From contig QJPP01007524.1 in assembly GCA_003996215.1 (NCBI GenBank), positions 1 through 64,000 of the forward strand: 64,000 nucleotides of DNA, written 5' to 3'. This DNA is from Jaltomata sinuosa. Its lineage: Eukaryota > Streptophyta > Magnoliopsida > Solanales > Solanaceae. The position numbers were made by a program, and so were the translations under genes. How positions within the stretch are numbered: the stretch's first letter is position 1; every line of letters starts with the position of its first letter. Under the pieces are notes generated by a model. It ran no database searches. It was not told the origin of the DNA and worked only from the letters and a program-made list of their open reading frames with translations. Of the stretch, positions 22,079-33,860 are shown piece by piece.

Positions 22079-23412
22079 GAAGCATTTGATGGCATATACC
22101 ACCGATTTTTAAGCTCCTCTAGCCTGGAGTCCCCTTTGTTTAAGGTCCATTCTCTCAGGTCGAGGAGAGATTAAGGAGTTAGGGCCAGTGTGTGGGCTCA
22201 AAACTACTTTTGGGTCTGTCGCATATGGAACGTATCTCCCTTATGACAAACCTTCAGGATATTCCATCGAATACATTTTGTGGTGACATATTACCTCGAT
22301 ACCAAGGATTCTTTTTGGTCTTTTCCTTGTTCCATACCCGGGGGAGCTACTTTCAACTCACCTGCAATCGTCTTCAATTTAAATTATAGACTCATATCAA
22401 CTGTGCACTTTAGCCCATATTGTGGCTTCAAACTCTTTCAGGTTCTCTTTTAGTTTGAATGAAGCGATTGAACTCTTGAGATTCATTTCCTTCGTGAAAG
22501 CTTCCACAGCCCACTCATCCAGCACTGTTTGTAGCTGCATCCGCTCTTTCTGGAACCTATCGACGAACTCTCATAGGAGTTTCATGTGTCTTTATTCTAT
22601 CTTGAATATGTCCCTTCTATGGGGGCGCACTTTTATCGCTCCAACGTGAGCTTTAAGGAAGTTGTCTGTAACCATGTTAAAAGATTCACTAACATTTTGG
22701 GTAAGAGAAAATATCAGACCAGAGCCTCGCCTGAGAGGATTTTGCCAAACTTTTTAATCATCACCGACTCAGCATCCTCCATTATTAGATCATTACCATT
22801 TACTGTTTTCATAAAGAACAACAACTGTTCTTAAGGGTCGATACTCCCATCATATTTATCATGTCAGACATCTTAAAACTCTTCGAGATAGGTTGGGTCA
22901 CCTTGCTATCCTTGTCGGATACCCTTGTGTAGCCCTTCGAATCTGACCCTTTGGCTACGAGGCAAACTCACGGGATAAGGTTCTTGTGAGTGTGGAACTC
23001 TATGTTTTATGCCTTAATCTCTTCCTTTAACATTTCTACCATGAAAGCTAGTGTAAGGGTTGAGGTTTGAAGTTTTCCCCTTGATTTTCTAGCCTCGTGC
23101 CCTTCAAATCTATCTTCAAGCTCTTCTTCTTCATCATCCTCCTCATTATCCTTGAAGAAGTCTGGAATTCCTTGGGCCAAACTGCACCAAAGCTCGTATA
23201 TCTGCTTACCCTGCGCTTCCACTATTTTCATCAGCTTTTTTTTTCTTCAACGAAGCTTTTGAGGATTTGTTGAAGGTCTTTTAGGTCAAGCGCCTCTTCA
23301 CCAATTTCTCTCTCCTTGTCATGGAGGTGGACGTCCCTCTTTTGAGTGTTCACATTTGCGAGATCCACATCGATATGAGGGTTGTCCTTGTCATAATGAG
23401 TCATTTGACCGC
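22079..23412 (-). pseudogene. Tat/Ogre-like gag, C-terminal and central part, decayed
   Basis: Minus-strand reading with many stops and frameshifts recovers a retrotransposon gag pattern: a WY-FLLPK stretch, a K-H-GAIKV segment and an EFV-RFQ-ER-LQ segment near 22480-22740, then a charged acidic region (23060-23231, the longest clean frame). These are hallmarks I recall for Tat/Ogre-lineage Ty3/gypsy gag in Solanaceae. The N-terminus lies at 33067-33151, across the inserted chromovirus. No function remains. Confidence 0.6.
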
Positions 23413-23417
23413 TGATG
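23413..23417. repeat. Diverged target-site duplication, left copy
   Basis: TGATG here and TGGAG at 33067-33071 (three of five match). Removing the element with one copy restores the gag reading frame exactly, which supports this as the true 5-bp duplication. Confidence 0.55.
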
Positions 23418-24320
23418 TGTCACGACCCAACCCGTCGTGAGTGGCACCCACCCAACCCCTGGATGAGCGAACCAATAAAGTTCAACCCTTGCCTAGACTA
23501 ACAGCCTAAAGACAGCAAGCAAAAAGTAAACTAACAATCAAACAATTCAATAACTAAACATAATTATTATCCTATGGAAAATCCCTCCTAGGAACTGAAA
23601 GTCATTGTACCAAACATCAATACCAAATATCTAGAATGCAGGGATGCAACCCCAAAAGACAAAATGAAATAGTTTTAAGTCCGAAACAAATGGATCGAAA
23701 CTCTAAGATAACCCAAGGTAGCTCGAAACAAGCAGCTCACCCTTGAAAGTCAGAAAACGCTGGTGCTAGATGCGAGGTCGCGTCTCAGTCGCTAGTAGAT
23801 TTCTTGTACTCACCAAAAGAAAGAAAAGTGCAGTATCAGTACACCACCACTTTGTACTGGTGGATCATTAGCCAGTTTCAGAGTAAACAGTATATATAAT
23901 AGTACAACATATACAAGTAAATATATGGAAAACATGCAACAAGTATACAGGGCCTAGACTACAAGTCTCTACCTACCTTGTCCCAGCATAAAATCCATCT
24001 CTTACAGTTCTATACCACGAACATCAGCCATTAACTATATCATTCAGTCTAGCCTGGACTAACCCTTGAATCCTCTCTATACAAATACCAAAGTAATGAT
24101 TCAACCCGGCCTAAACCAAGACTAACACAGCAGTTAAACAAGTTCCCGGCCACTCAAGGACCACCAACAATAGCACCTTTAACTAGACAACCCGGTCCAC
24201 TCACGGAACCAATACCAAGTATCACATTCAGTAAAACAACCCGGTCCACTCACAGAACCAATATCAACCAATGCAATACAATAGTCAATGAAACAATGCA
24301 AAATGCAATAAAGTAAACCC

Positions 24321-24416
24321 GTACCAAGCGTGGTACCCGTGCCAACCGAATGTTATACCCGTACCAGGCGTGGTACCCATGCCAACCATGTGTTATACCC
24401 ATACCAGGCATGGTAC
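24321..24416. repeat. GTACCA-N4-TGGTAC array, left LTR
   Basis: Three copies at 24321, 24361 and 24401 (40-bp spacing); the third has ATACCA for GTACCA. GCCAACC follows the first two copies. Confidence 0.8.
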
Positions 24417-25153
24417 CCAAGATAACTGAATGTCAACAAACCACAGTCAATATGTGAACACACACAACTTGTAAAACCAACAAGTAAAACCGTTCAATCA
24501 CAGACTATAAACAGGAACCTAGACATTCCACACAATTTCCCTAAACAATGTAATGCATACAATCACTTAGACATGAGTACATGAATATACACATTCATAG
24601 AAAATCATAAGCCATCACCTACCTCAAAATGTTCCAAGCTCTATTTGACCCGAGCTTTCCCGTGTTTCGGATTTCTCTGTCGTTCTTGGTCTAAAAATAA
24701 CACACAGGACATATAGTTAACACCCAAGGCCTGTATATTACCCGGATTATACTAAATCCCCAGACCCCAGGACACCCATGATCATCCTACCCCTTTCTCG
24801 AGCTTTTCCACCGTTAATTCTCCTAGTTCTATCATCTTTTACGGATAAAACAGGGAATTAAACAACCTATAATCATAATAATGTACTTTAATCTATACCC
24901 AAGAACTCACATGCTTGGAATCCCCTTCCTTCCCCAAATTCTACCATCCCTAGGTTATTCTAACCTTCCCTAAATTCCCTCCTAGCAATTCTACCGCATA
25001 GGAAACGTAATATAAAGGTTGGGGAACGAAAACCTTACCTTAGGGAAGAATTTTGACGGAGAAAGGAAGAAAAACGCCTGGAATCGCCTAGACCTTCTCC
25101 CAAAACAAACTTGAGAAAAACTGAATGTTTTGGGAGCTATTTCTGCATTAAAA

Positions 25154-25300
25154 ACCCGTCGTCCTACTATAGCGGTCCTCGCTCTGCTATAGCGGTAGCC
25201 CGCCGCTATAGTGGTCTTAAAAGGGTTGACCGCCCTTTGACCACCGCTATAGCGGTAATTTCTACCACTATAGTGGTGGCCGCTATCGCGTGTGACCACG
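25154..25300. repeat. CTATAGCGG array, left LTR
   Basis: Six or so copies of CTATAGCGG or CCGCTATAG in both orientations, one forming the full 12-bp palindrome CCGCTATAGCGG, between GC-rich spacers with GACCGCC. Located about 350-500 bp from the 5' end of the LTR in element orientation. Confidence 0.8.
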
Positions 25301-25699
25301 CTCATCACAGACAGAAAGTACAGAAATCTTTCAATTTTGGCCATTTCATAACATACCTATTTCCCCCGACGTCCTGAAATAACCCCTTCACGTCAAACGC
25401 GATTCTGGGAGTTCTACTTACCTAAATGTGATTCCGAAAAGTCCCTCGGACTCCTTTATGTCTTGGCTACATGGAACACTAGCTCAATCCAAGACACACT
25501 AACTATCTTTGCCCAGATTTCCCTAGACTCTACCTCGCTCCAAAACTGGCCGAGGCTAGCCTAGCCCATAATTTCAAACTCCCAAACCCAGAGTTTTCTA
25601 ACTCTTAAACTTGGAACGATGGAACTACCCATAACGACAGACCCGGTCGTTACAACAGATACTAGTTTACCCATCATTCATCCCCGAATGATCAACCCG

Positions 25700-27264
25700 A
25701 AAATACAGAAATAAAAGGAAGGAAGTGTAGTACCTGAATCCTCAAACAATTGAGGGTACTTGTCCCGCATATCCTTCTCGATTTCCCAAATGGCTTCCTA
25801 AACTGGACGATGCTTCTACTGAACCTTCACCATATTAATCACCTTTGTTCTCAACATCCGGAAATCCCAAGCAAGAATCAAAATCGGTTCCTCCTCATAA
25901 CGAAGATCCTTATCAAAAAGTTCCTCATCCCACTTGATGTTGTAGTCCCCATCCCCATGGTATCGCTTGAGCACGGATACATGGAATACCGGATGGACGC
26001 TCGACAAACTAGGTGGCAGTGCTAAATTGTAAGCCACTGGCCCCACAATTTCAAGCACTTCAAATGGACGGATGAACCGAGGGCTAAGCTTGCCCTTCTT
26101 ACTAAACCGCATAACCTCTTTCATTGGCGATACCTTTAGCAATACTTTTTCACCAACCTGAAAGTCCATCTCCCGGACCTTGCGATCTGCATACTCCTTC
26201 TGCTTACTTTGAACAGCCAGCAACTTGGTCTGTATGCCCCTTACCTTTTCCTGTGCTTCCTTCACTAAATCTACGCCCAGAGGCTTCACATCACCTTCCT
26301 AAAACCACCCAATTGGTGATTTGCAGTTCCTCCCATACAGGGCCTCAAACGGTGCCATATCGATACTGTAGTGGTAGTTATTATTGTACGAGAATTTGCA
26401 TAACGGTATAAACTAGTCCCAATAACCACCGAAGTCCATTACACATGCTCTCAGCATGTCCTCTAGTACCTAAATCGTCCTCTCTGACTGACCATCAGTC
26501 TGAGGATGGAAGGTTGTGCTAAAAGTGAGTTGTGTACCTAACTCTTCATGTAACTTGCCCCAGAACTTAGAAGTAAACTGCGTACCCCTGTCTAAAATAA
26601 TGGACAGTGGTACCCCATGCAGTCTCACAATCTTCTTGACGTAGATCTTAACGAATTGCTACAAATTGTAATCTACCCTGACCAGAATGAAATGAGCTGA
26701 CTTGGTCAGCCTGTCAATAATGACCCAAATTGAGTCATACTTACCCAATGTCTTGGGAAGACCCACCACGAAATCCATGTCTATCATTTCCCACTTCCAC
26801 TCTGGAATTGGCATTCTCTGAATTAGTCCTGCAGGTATCTAATGCTCATACTTTACCTGCTGGAAGTTCTGACATTTGGACACAAAATCTACTATGTCCC
26901 TTTTCATCCCGGGCCACTAGTAACGCTGCCTCAAGTTCATGTACATTTTGGTCATACCTGGATAAATTGAGTACCGCGAACCATGAGCTTTTGTCAACAT
27001 TTTCTAAATTATATCATCAACCCGAGGAACACAAATCCTCTCCCTGAAAGGCAACACTCCACCAGAATCTAACATGACATCTCTGGACTCCCCGGATATT
27101 ACCTTACCTCGCAACTTACCCAGTTTTGGATCCTCAAACTATTTTGCCTTTATTTCCTCTATGAAAGTGGCCTTGACCTCAATGCTGGCCAACAACCCAC
27201 CTTGATCTGAAACACCCAAGTGCATGAACTTGGCCTCAGAAGCCCGAATCTCCTTAGCCAATGG
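25700..27264 (-). pseudogene. Chromovirus integrase and chromodomain, broken
   Basis: Minus strand. 27264-26300 reads as integrase core with multiple stops; 26289-25816 is a clean 157-codon frame covering the integrase C-terminus (VGEKVLLKVSP, GPFEVLE-like, VHPVFHVSVLK) and the first part of a chromodomain (YEEEPILIL, KVINMVKVQ). Two stops follow, the first where a Trp is expected, before the chromodomain helix (EAIWEIEKDM) near 25740-25800. In chromoviruses the chromodomain steers integration to marked chromatin. Confidence 0.8.
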
Positions 27265-27609
27265 TCATTTGGACTCCCCCAAATAAGCCAAGCTACCCAT
27301 GCTAACAGTTTTTTGGCTCAATGCATCTGCCACCACATTAGCCTTACCCAGATGGTACTGAATTATCACATCATAATCCTTCAATAACTCCATCCATCTC
27401 ATCTGCCTCAGATTCAAATCCTTCTGAGTGAAAATGTGTTGCAGACTGCGATGATCTGTGAATACCTCACACTTGACACCATAAAGATAGTGTCTCCAGA
27501 TTTTCAATGCAAAAACCATCGCTGCCAATTCTAAATCATGAGTCGGGTAATTCCTCTCATGCACCTTCAACTGCCTGGATGCATAGGCTATCACATTCTT
27601 GTCCTGCAT
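27265..27609 (-). pseudogene. Chromovirus RNase H fragment
   Basis: 114 open codons. IAYASRQL, EVFTDHRSLQ and NVVADALSQK are typical Ty3 RNase H blocks; the catalytic D of TDH and the D of ADALS are present. A frame break separates it from RT. Confidence 0.82.
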
Positions 27610-27743
27610 AACACAACACCCAAATTAGAATGTGAAGCATCACAGTAAATAACAAAGTCTTTACCTTCAACTGGCAAGGACAAAATAGGGGTTGTGGTTA
27701 GAAGTGTCTTGAGCTTTTGGAAGCTCTCCTCGCACTTGTCGGA

Positions 27744-28729
27744 TCACACGAATGGTACCTCCTTCTGTGTCAGCCTGGTCAAGTGAGTAGAAATAGAAGC
27801 AAAATTCTTAACAAACCTCCGGTAGTACCCCGCGAGCCCAACAAAACTCCTTACCTCGGTCACAGAGCTAGGCCGAACCCAACTCTTGACTGCCTCAATT
27901 TTCTGGAGATCCACCATCACCCCTTTTTCTGAAACTACATGCACCAAAAATGCCACAGAAGTCAACCAAAACTCACAGTTAGTGAATTTTGCATAAAGTT
28001 TTCGGTGCCTCAAGATATCCATCACAATATGAAGATGATTAGCATGCTCCTCCCTACTCTTAGAGTAGATCAAAATATCATCGATGAACACGATAACAAA
28101 AGAATCCAAGTAGGACTTAAACACCCCATTCATCAAACTCATGAATGTTGTCAGCGCATTGGTCAAACCAAACGACATTACTAGAAACTCATAATGCCCA
28201 TACCGGGTCCGAAAAGTAGTTTTTGGAATGTCCTCAGGTCTAATCTTTAGCTGATGGTACCCCGATCTCAAGTCAATTTTTGAGAACACTGATGCACCCT
28301 AAAGCTGGTCAAACAAATCATCTATACGAGGTAGAGGGTACTTATTCCGGATGTCACCCTGTTCAACTGCCTATAATCTATGCACATTCGCATACTACCA
28401 TCCTTATTCTTTACAAACAAGATCGGGGTACCCCAAGGTGAAGCACTAGGACGTATAAATCCATTATCTAGGAGTTCCTGCAACTGAGTCTTAAGTTCCC
28501 TTACCTCTGTCGGAGCCATTCTATACGGAGGAAAGGAAATGGGACGAATGATTGGCTCCAAATCAATACAAAAATCTATGTCTCTGTCCGGAGGCATGCC
28601 AGGCAAGTCCGCTGGAAACACCTCTAATAATTTAGAAACCACTAGAACTGACTCAATAGGAGGAGACTCCACACTATCATCCCGGAGATGAGACAAGAAG
28701 GCTAGACACCCCCTCTCCACTAGCTTCAT
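27744..28729 (-). pseudogene. Chromovirus reverse transcriptase, frameshifted
   Basis: Two open frames, 28729-28322 (fingers, FPPYRMAP, GTPILFVKNKDGS, CIDYRQLN) and 28289-27744 (palm, FSKIDLRSGYHQ, FIDD catalytic box, thumb). A frame break near 28300-28340 splits them. Catalytic aspartates are present. Confidence 0.85.
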
Positions 28730-28768
28730 ATCCCGGATAAATGATATTATCTTAACTTGCTTAGGCCT

Positions 28769-29380
28769 TTACACACCTTCCCACTCTAGCCTATCCTTGC
28801 CCGGAATTTCTAGAGCCACAGTCTTGGTGTTACAGTTCAACACAACATGATAAGGTGATAGCCAGTTCATACCCAAGATAATATCAAAATCATCCATATC
28901 CAGGATTACCAAGTCTACCCAAGTATATAACCCCACAAAAACAACAGAACAGTTACGATATACATGAGTCACAACCACCGACTCTCCCACTGGGGTAGAA
29001 ACATAGATAGGGGAATCAAGGATATCACAGGTCAAACCCATCCCCAAAGAAAGACTCACAGACACATAATAATATGTAGAACCTGGGTTAAATAATACCA
29101 AAGCCATTTTATCACAGACAAGAATAGTACCTGTGATCACCGCATCTGAGGCTTCCACCTCAGTCCTTCCTAGAAAAGTATAGCAATGTGCCCAATTATA
29201 AATTTGGGCAACTTCCCGGGCCAGCTGCGTCGTACCCCTGCCTGCGCCATCATTCCCTCTGTCTCCTCGGCCTCCCTGAAAATTACCTCGCCCACCCTGT
29301 GGGCGACCCCTAGCATTACTACCTCTGCCTGCTGGAACCACTGCTCTAGTCTGCTGCTGACCCTGATTACCTATCTGTCT
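28769..29380 (-). pseudogene. Chromovirus protease region
   Basis: Part of the 279-codon frame 29608-28769; only the part from about 29400 down is meaningful. It has the end of the CCHC knuckle, a GRG-rich linker and the retropepsin domain with a LFNPGST motif. The family normally has Asp before PGS or SGA, so the catalytic Asp looks replaced by Asn. The later ILGMNWL block (near 28850) is intact. Confidence 0.75.
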
Positions 29381-30623
29381 ATGTGGACACTCCCAATTAA
29401 AGTGGCCCAAAATCACCACAATAGAAGCAACCACGATCAAGAGTAGGTCTGCTAGCTGATGTATAGGATGCTCCCTGGCCTCTAGGAGCTGAAGACTGAG
29501 CTCTCTGATGAACACCTGTTGTAGCTGGCAGAGCTGACTGAGTAGGACGGGCTGGAAAAGCCTGCTGATGTTGGCCCCGGGAGTATGAACCACTATAGTT
29601 TCCCTCATTCTGGGGCTTCTTGGCTAAAGCCATAGCCTGCCCCGCTTACCTAACTCCCTCAATCTTCTTCACATAATCCACCACATCATTAAAATCCTTT
29701 CCTGAAGAAGTCATATGCACTGACAGTACCTGCAAATCACTATTTAGACCCTTGACAAACAACCAGACCCGTTCCTCCTCGGAACCCAACATCCGTGTAG
29801 CAAAATGAGACAACGCATATAACTTAGCCTCATAAGCTGAAACCGATATGCTACCCTGCTCCAAGTTCAGAAACTCATCCTTCTTTCTGTTCCTCAAAGT
29901 ACGGGGAACGTACTTCTCTAGAAACAATGCATGGAACTGCTCCCAAGTCAATAGAGGTAGGATAGAAGACTGACACTCAACATGAGACCTCCACCACTAC
30001 TTGGCATCACCCTGCAGCTGAAAAGTGACAAACTCCACCCCATGCTGACATACAATACCCAACTTTTGCAACCTCTCATGGCAATCCAGGATGAACTCAT
30101 AGGCATCCTCCTTGTTTTTACCCTGAAACATCGGATTTTTCATCTTAAGGAACTTAGTCAGCATCTCATGCTCATTACCTGTCATCACTGGGCCTAGCAT
30201 TGGCCTGAGGAGATCATTTGTACTCGAAGTTGCATCCATCTTTGGTGTAGTAGTAATCGTTGGCTGAGTATCCAAGGCTTGATTTGCATAAGCTACGGGT
30301 ATGGCTCCATCACCAACCAACGCACTCAGAATATCCCACGCCTGCCTAAAAGCTTTCGGTGTCATAGTAGGAAGGCCTACACCCCCAACCGGTGCCGCCT
30401 CCTCCTGAGCCCCTCCATCCTCTACAACCACTTCTTCTACATCCTCAGCCACATGATCCTGAGGTGGGGGAGGGGTCACCTCACGTGCAGTAGCAGCTCG
30501 AGCTCCACCCCTGGCGGGTGTGGCTCCAGCTCGTCCCCTGCCTCTTCCCCTACCTCTGCCGCGAACAATCGGGCCCGCGGCTGGGACCGCTGGCCTTGCT
30601 CTGTTATTCTTTGTAGTAACCAT
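29381..30623 (-). pseudogene. Chromovirus gag, broken
   Basis: Start at 30623 with a basic RG-rich N-terminus (residues 1-50), then a proline/acidic stretch and the capsid region. Stop at 29997-29999 after GDAK; the frame 29951-29646 continues the capsid (TWEQFHALFLEKYVP). 29633-29397 holds a Gln/Ser-rich region and the first half of a CCHC zinc knuckle (CFYCGDFG). The second half (HFNWEC) is in another frame: one extra base near 29402-29406 splits the knuckle. Confidence 0.82.
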
Positions 30624-30826
30624 ATGCGTACAGAAGAGTGAACGAGGTTAGATACCAATTTGTATCACCAGATACCAATTGGAATTGAGTTATAGCATGA
30701 AGGAAAGAAGGAAGAGATAGTTTTTCCTAAAGCCCCATATCCTCTCGAAGAAAAGTATGGACGTCTCTACACCGTTTCGTAAGACTCTACTAGACCTGTT
30801 TGGTACAACGAGATCAACGAACCTAG

Positions 30827-30838
30827 GCTCTGATACCA
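30827..30838 (-). other. Primer binding site, tRNA-iMet type (chromovirus)
   Basis: Exact TGGTATCAGAGC on the minus strand, four bases from the 5' LTR. Confidence 0.88.
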
Positions 30839-31733
30839 TCTTTGTCACGACCCAACCCATCGTGAGTGGAACTCACCCAACCCCCGGATAAGCGAACCAA
30901 TAGAGTTCAACCCTTGCCTAGACTAACAGCCTAAAATCAGCAAGCAAAAAGTAAACTAACAATCAAACAATTCAATAACTAAACATAATTATTATCCTGC
31001 GGAAAATCCCTCCTAGGAACTGAAAGCCATTGTACCAAATATCTAGAATATGGGGATGCAACCCCAAAAGACAAAATGAAATAGTTTTAAGTCCGAAACA
31101 AATGGACCAAAACTCTAAGATAACCCAAGGTAGCTCGAAACAAGTAGCTCACCCTTGAAAGTCAGAAATCACCAGTGCTAGATGCGAGGTCGCGTCTCAG
31201 TCACTGGTAGATTTCATGTACTCACCAAAAGAAAGACAAGTGCAGTATCAGTACACCACCACTGTGTACTGGTAGGATCATCAGCCAGTTTCCAAGTAAA
31301 CAGTATATATAACAGTACAACATATACAAGTAAATATATGGAAAACATGCAACAAGTATACAGGCCCTAGACTACAAGTCTCTACCTACCTTGTCCCAGC
31401 ATGAAATCCATCATTTACAGTTCTATACCACGAACATGAGCCATTAACTATACCCTTCAGTCTAGCCCGAACTCACCCTGGAATCCCCTCTAGACACATA
31501 CCAAAGTAATGATTCAACCTGGCCTAAACCAAGACCAACACAATAGTTAAACAAGTTCCCGGCCACTCAAGGACCACCAACAATAGCATTTTTAACTAGA
31601 CAACTCGGTCCACTTACAGAACCAATACCAAGTATCATATTCAGTAAAACAATCCGGTCCACTCACGAAACCAATATCAACCAATGCAATACAATAGTCA
31701 ATGAAACAATGCAAAATGCAATAAAGTAAACTC

Positions 31734-31829
31734 GTACCAGGCGTGGTACCCGTGCCAACCGAATGTTATACCCGTACCAGGCGTGGTACCCATGCCAACC
31801 ATGTGTTATACCCATACCAGGCGTGGTAC
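31734..31829. repeat. GTACCA-N4-TGGTAC array, right LTR
   Basis: Copies at 31734, 31774 and 31814, the last starting ATACCA, as in the left LTR. Positions and spacing match the left LTR. Confidence 0.8.
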
Positions 31830-32569
31830 CTGAGCCAACCAAATGTCAACAAATCACAATCAATAAATGAACACACAAAACTTGTAAAACCAACAAGTAA
31901 AACCGTTCAATCAGTGACTGTAAACACGAACCTAGACATTCCACACAATTTTTCTAAGCAATGTAATGCATACAATCACTTAGACATGAGTACATGAATA
32001 TACACATTCACAAAGAATCATAAGCCATCACCTACCTCGAAATGTTCAAAGCTCTATTTGACCCGAGCTTTCCCGTGTTCCGGATTCCTCTCTCGTTCTT
32101 GGTCTAAAAACAACACACAGGACATATAGTTAACACCCAAGGCCTGTATATTACCCGGATTATACTAAATCCCCAAACCCCAGGCCACCCATGATCATCC
32201 CACCCCTTTCTCGGGCTTTTCCACCATTAATTCTCGTAGTTTTATCATCTTTTACGGATAAAATGGGGAATTAAACAACCTATGATCATAATAATGTACT
32301 TTAATCCATACCCAAGAACTCACATGCTTGGAATCCCCTTCCTTCCCCGAATTCCACCATCCCTAGGTTATTCTAACCTTTCCCAAATTCCCTCCTAGCA
32401 ATTCTACCGCATAGAAAACGTAATACAAAGGTTGGGGAATGAAAACTTTACCTTAGGGAAGAATTTTGACGGAGAAAGGAAAAAAAATGCCTGGAATCGC
32501 CTAGCCCTTCTCTCAAACGAACTTGAGAAAAACTGAATGTTTTAGGAGCTTTTTCTTCATTAAAAACCC

Positions 32570-32710
32570 ATCGGCCTGCTATAGCATTCCCCGCTCCGCT
32601 ATAGCGGTAGCCCGCCGCTATAGCGGTCTTAAGTAGGTTGACCGCCCTTTGACCGCCGCGATAGCGGTAATTTCTACGGCTATAGCGGTGGCTACTATCG
32701 CGCGTGACCG
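32570..32710. repeat. CTATAGCGG array, right LTR
   Basis: Five to six copies in both orientations. Some sites differ from the left LTR (for example CTATAGCATT here for CTATAGCGG there), yet the array is recognisable. Confidence 0.8.
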
Positions 32711-33066
32711 CGCTCATCACGGATAAAAAGTCCAAAAATCTGCCAGTTTTAGCCATTTCATAACACACCTATTTCCCCCGACGTCCTGAAATAACCTCTT
32801 CACGTCAAACGCGATTCAGAGAGTTCTACTTACCCAAATGCGATTCTGAAAAGTCCTTTGACTCCTTTATGTTTTGGCTACGTGAAAAACTAGCTCAATC
32901 CAAGACACCCTAACCCATCTTTACCCAGATTTCTCTAGACTCTACCTCGCTCCAAAACCGGCCGAGGCTAGCCTAGCCCAAAATTTCAAACTCCCAAACC
33001 CAGAGCTTTCTAACACTAAAACTTGGCACGATGGAACTACCCATAACGACGGACCCGGTCGTTACA

Positions 33067-33151
33067 TGGAGTCAGTCGGTCTTGGGGGCTGAGCTCTTGT
33101 TGTATCGGGAACAGTTAGCACCCCCTCAATCTGTTCTCCGTTGTTGGCCAT
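33067..33151 (-). pseudogene. Tat/Ogre-like gag N-terminus, split by chromovirus
   Basis: ATG at 33151-33149 opens 28 codons (MANNGEQIEG...) to the insertion. Joined after removal of the element and one duplication copy, the frame passes into 23412 without a shift. This marks the start of the gag described at 22079-23412. Confidence 0.6.
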
Positions 33152-33232
33152 TATTTTAACACAAATATGCAAGAACACAAAATGAACAAACTAACAAAGA
33201 ATAAGTAATATTAAACCCACAAAATTTCTCTA

Positions 33233-33860
33233 GCCCCACGGTAGGCATTAAACTGTTAACCGTGGTTTTGGTAAAGTTGAATTTGTTGGTAAGTCAAGAG
33301 CACGCGTTATGACTCAATCTTGCTTGTGTTATTAATTTGTTAGTGTATTCAATAATTAAGGGAAGACAATAATAGTAAAAAGACAATATAGAAAGTAAGT
33401 AAAGCAAAATAAACTAAGCTGATCGAGATTGTTCTCAAGAGCTACCGAGAGCTGAATCGTGTCTCCCACAGGCCTTAAAGAATGATAAAGTAATAGACAA
33501 TAATGAAAGCTTAGAGACTAAGCAACTAATATTTTATTGATACTGAATTTGAGAGAGGGAGGAGAATCCCTTTACAAGTGAGTGAAGGTGGCTATTTATA
33601 GTATACAGACTAAGGCACTAAGCTAGCTACATTCTAGGGAGTTCCACCAATGTGAAGACGCTACTTGTCTGGTTTGTTAGTGGACTCTTGTGGCTCTGGT
33701 CTGCAGGTGCTCGTCCGCATCCCTAATACTCTTTTCTCCGGCTTGTCATCTTGTGCCATGTCATCGATGATGATGGGAGGAATATTGTTTTGCCTTTGAG
33801 GTGATACTCTCATTTTTGTGACCACGCGCCAGAATACTTTGCTCGACTACTGCCACACAT
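33233..33860 (-). mobile_element. Tat/Ogre-like primer-site region and LTR fragment
   Basis: On the minus strand a CTACCGTGGGGC block (33233-33249) resembles the Tat-type primer site region; an LTR appears to start at about 33254 (TGTTAACC). A TATA box (TATAAATA, minus, 33593-33600) gives the expected promoter. The right LTR border is not clear; about 33860 is a guess from loss of structure. Confidence 0.45.
33593..33600 (-). promoter_or_regulatory. TATA box of Tat-like LTR
   Basis: TATAAATA on the minus strand in an otherwise ordinary context, about 340 bp upstream of the putative LTR inner end. Confidence 0.45.

Larger units (their letters stand above)
23418..25654 (-). repeat. Chromovirus 3' LTR (2237 bp)
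   Basis: TGTCACGACC to GTCGTTACA. Contains the GTACCA-N4-TGGTAC array at 24321-24416 and the CTATAGCGG array at 25154-25300. Confidence 0.9.
23418..33066 (-). mobile_element. Complete chromovirus (Tekay/Del-like Ty3/gypsy), degenerate
   Basis: 9,649 bp on the minus strand: 5' LTR 30843-33066, iMet primer site 30827-30838, gag 30623-29380, protease, RT, RNase H, integrase with a C-terminal chromodomain remnant (to about 25700), 3' LTR 23418-25654. Chromodomain and domain order place it in the chromoviruses. LTRs differ at several percent (about eight changes in the first 100 bp), and each coding block is broken, so this is an old, dead copy inserted in Tat gag. Confidence 0.9.
30843..33066 (-). 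repeat. Chromovirus 5' LTR (2224 bp)
   Basis: Pairs with 23418-25654. Contains the GTACCA-N4-TGGTAC array at 31734-31829 (three copies at 40-bp spacing) and the CTATAGCGG array at 32570-32710. Confidence 0.9.
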
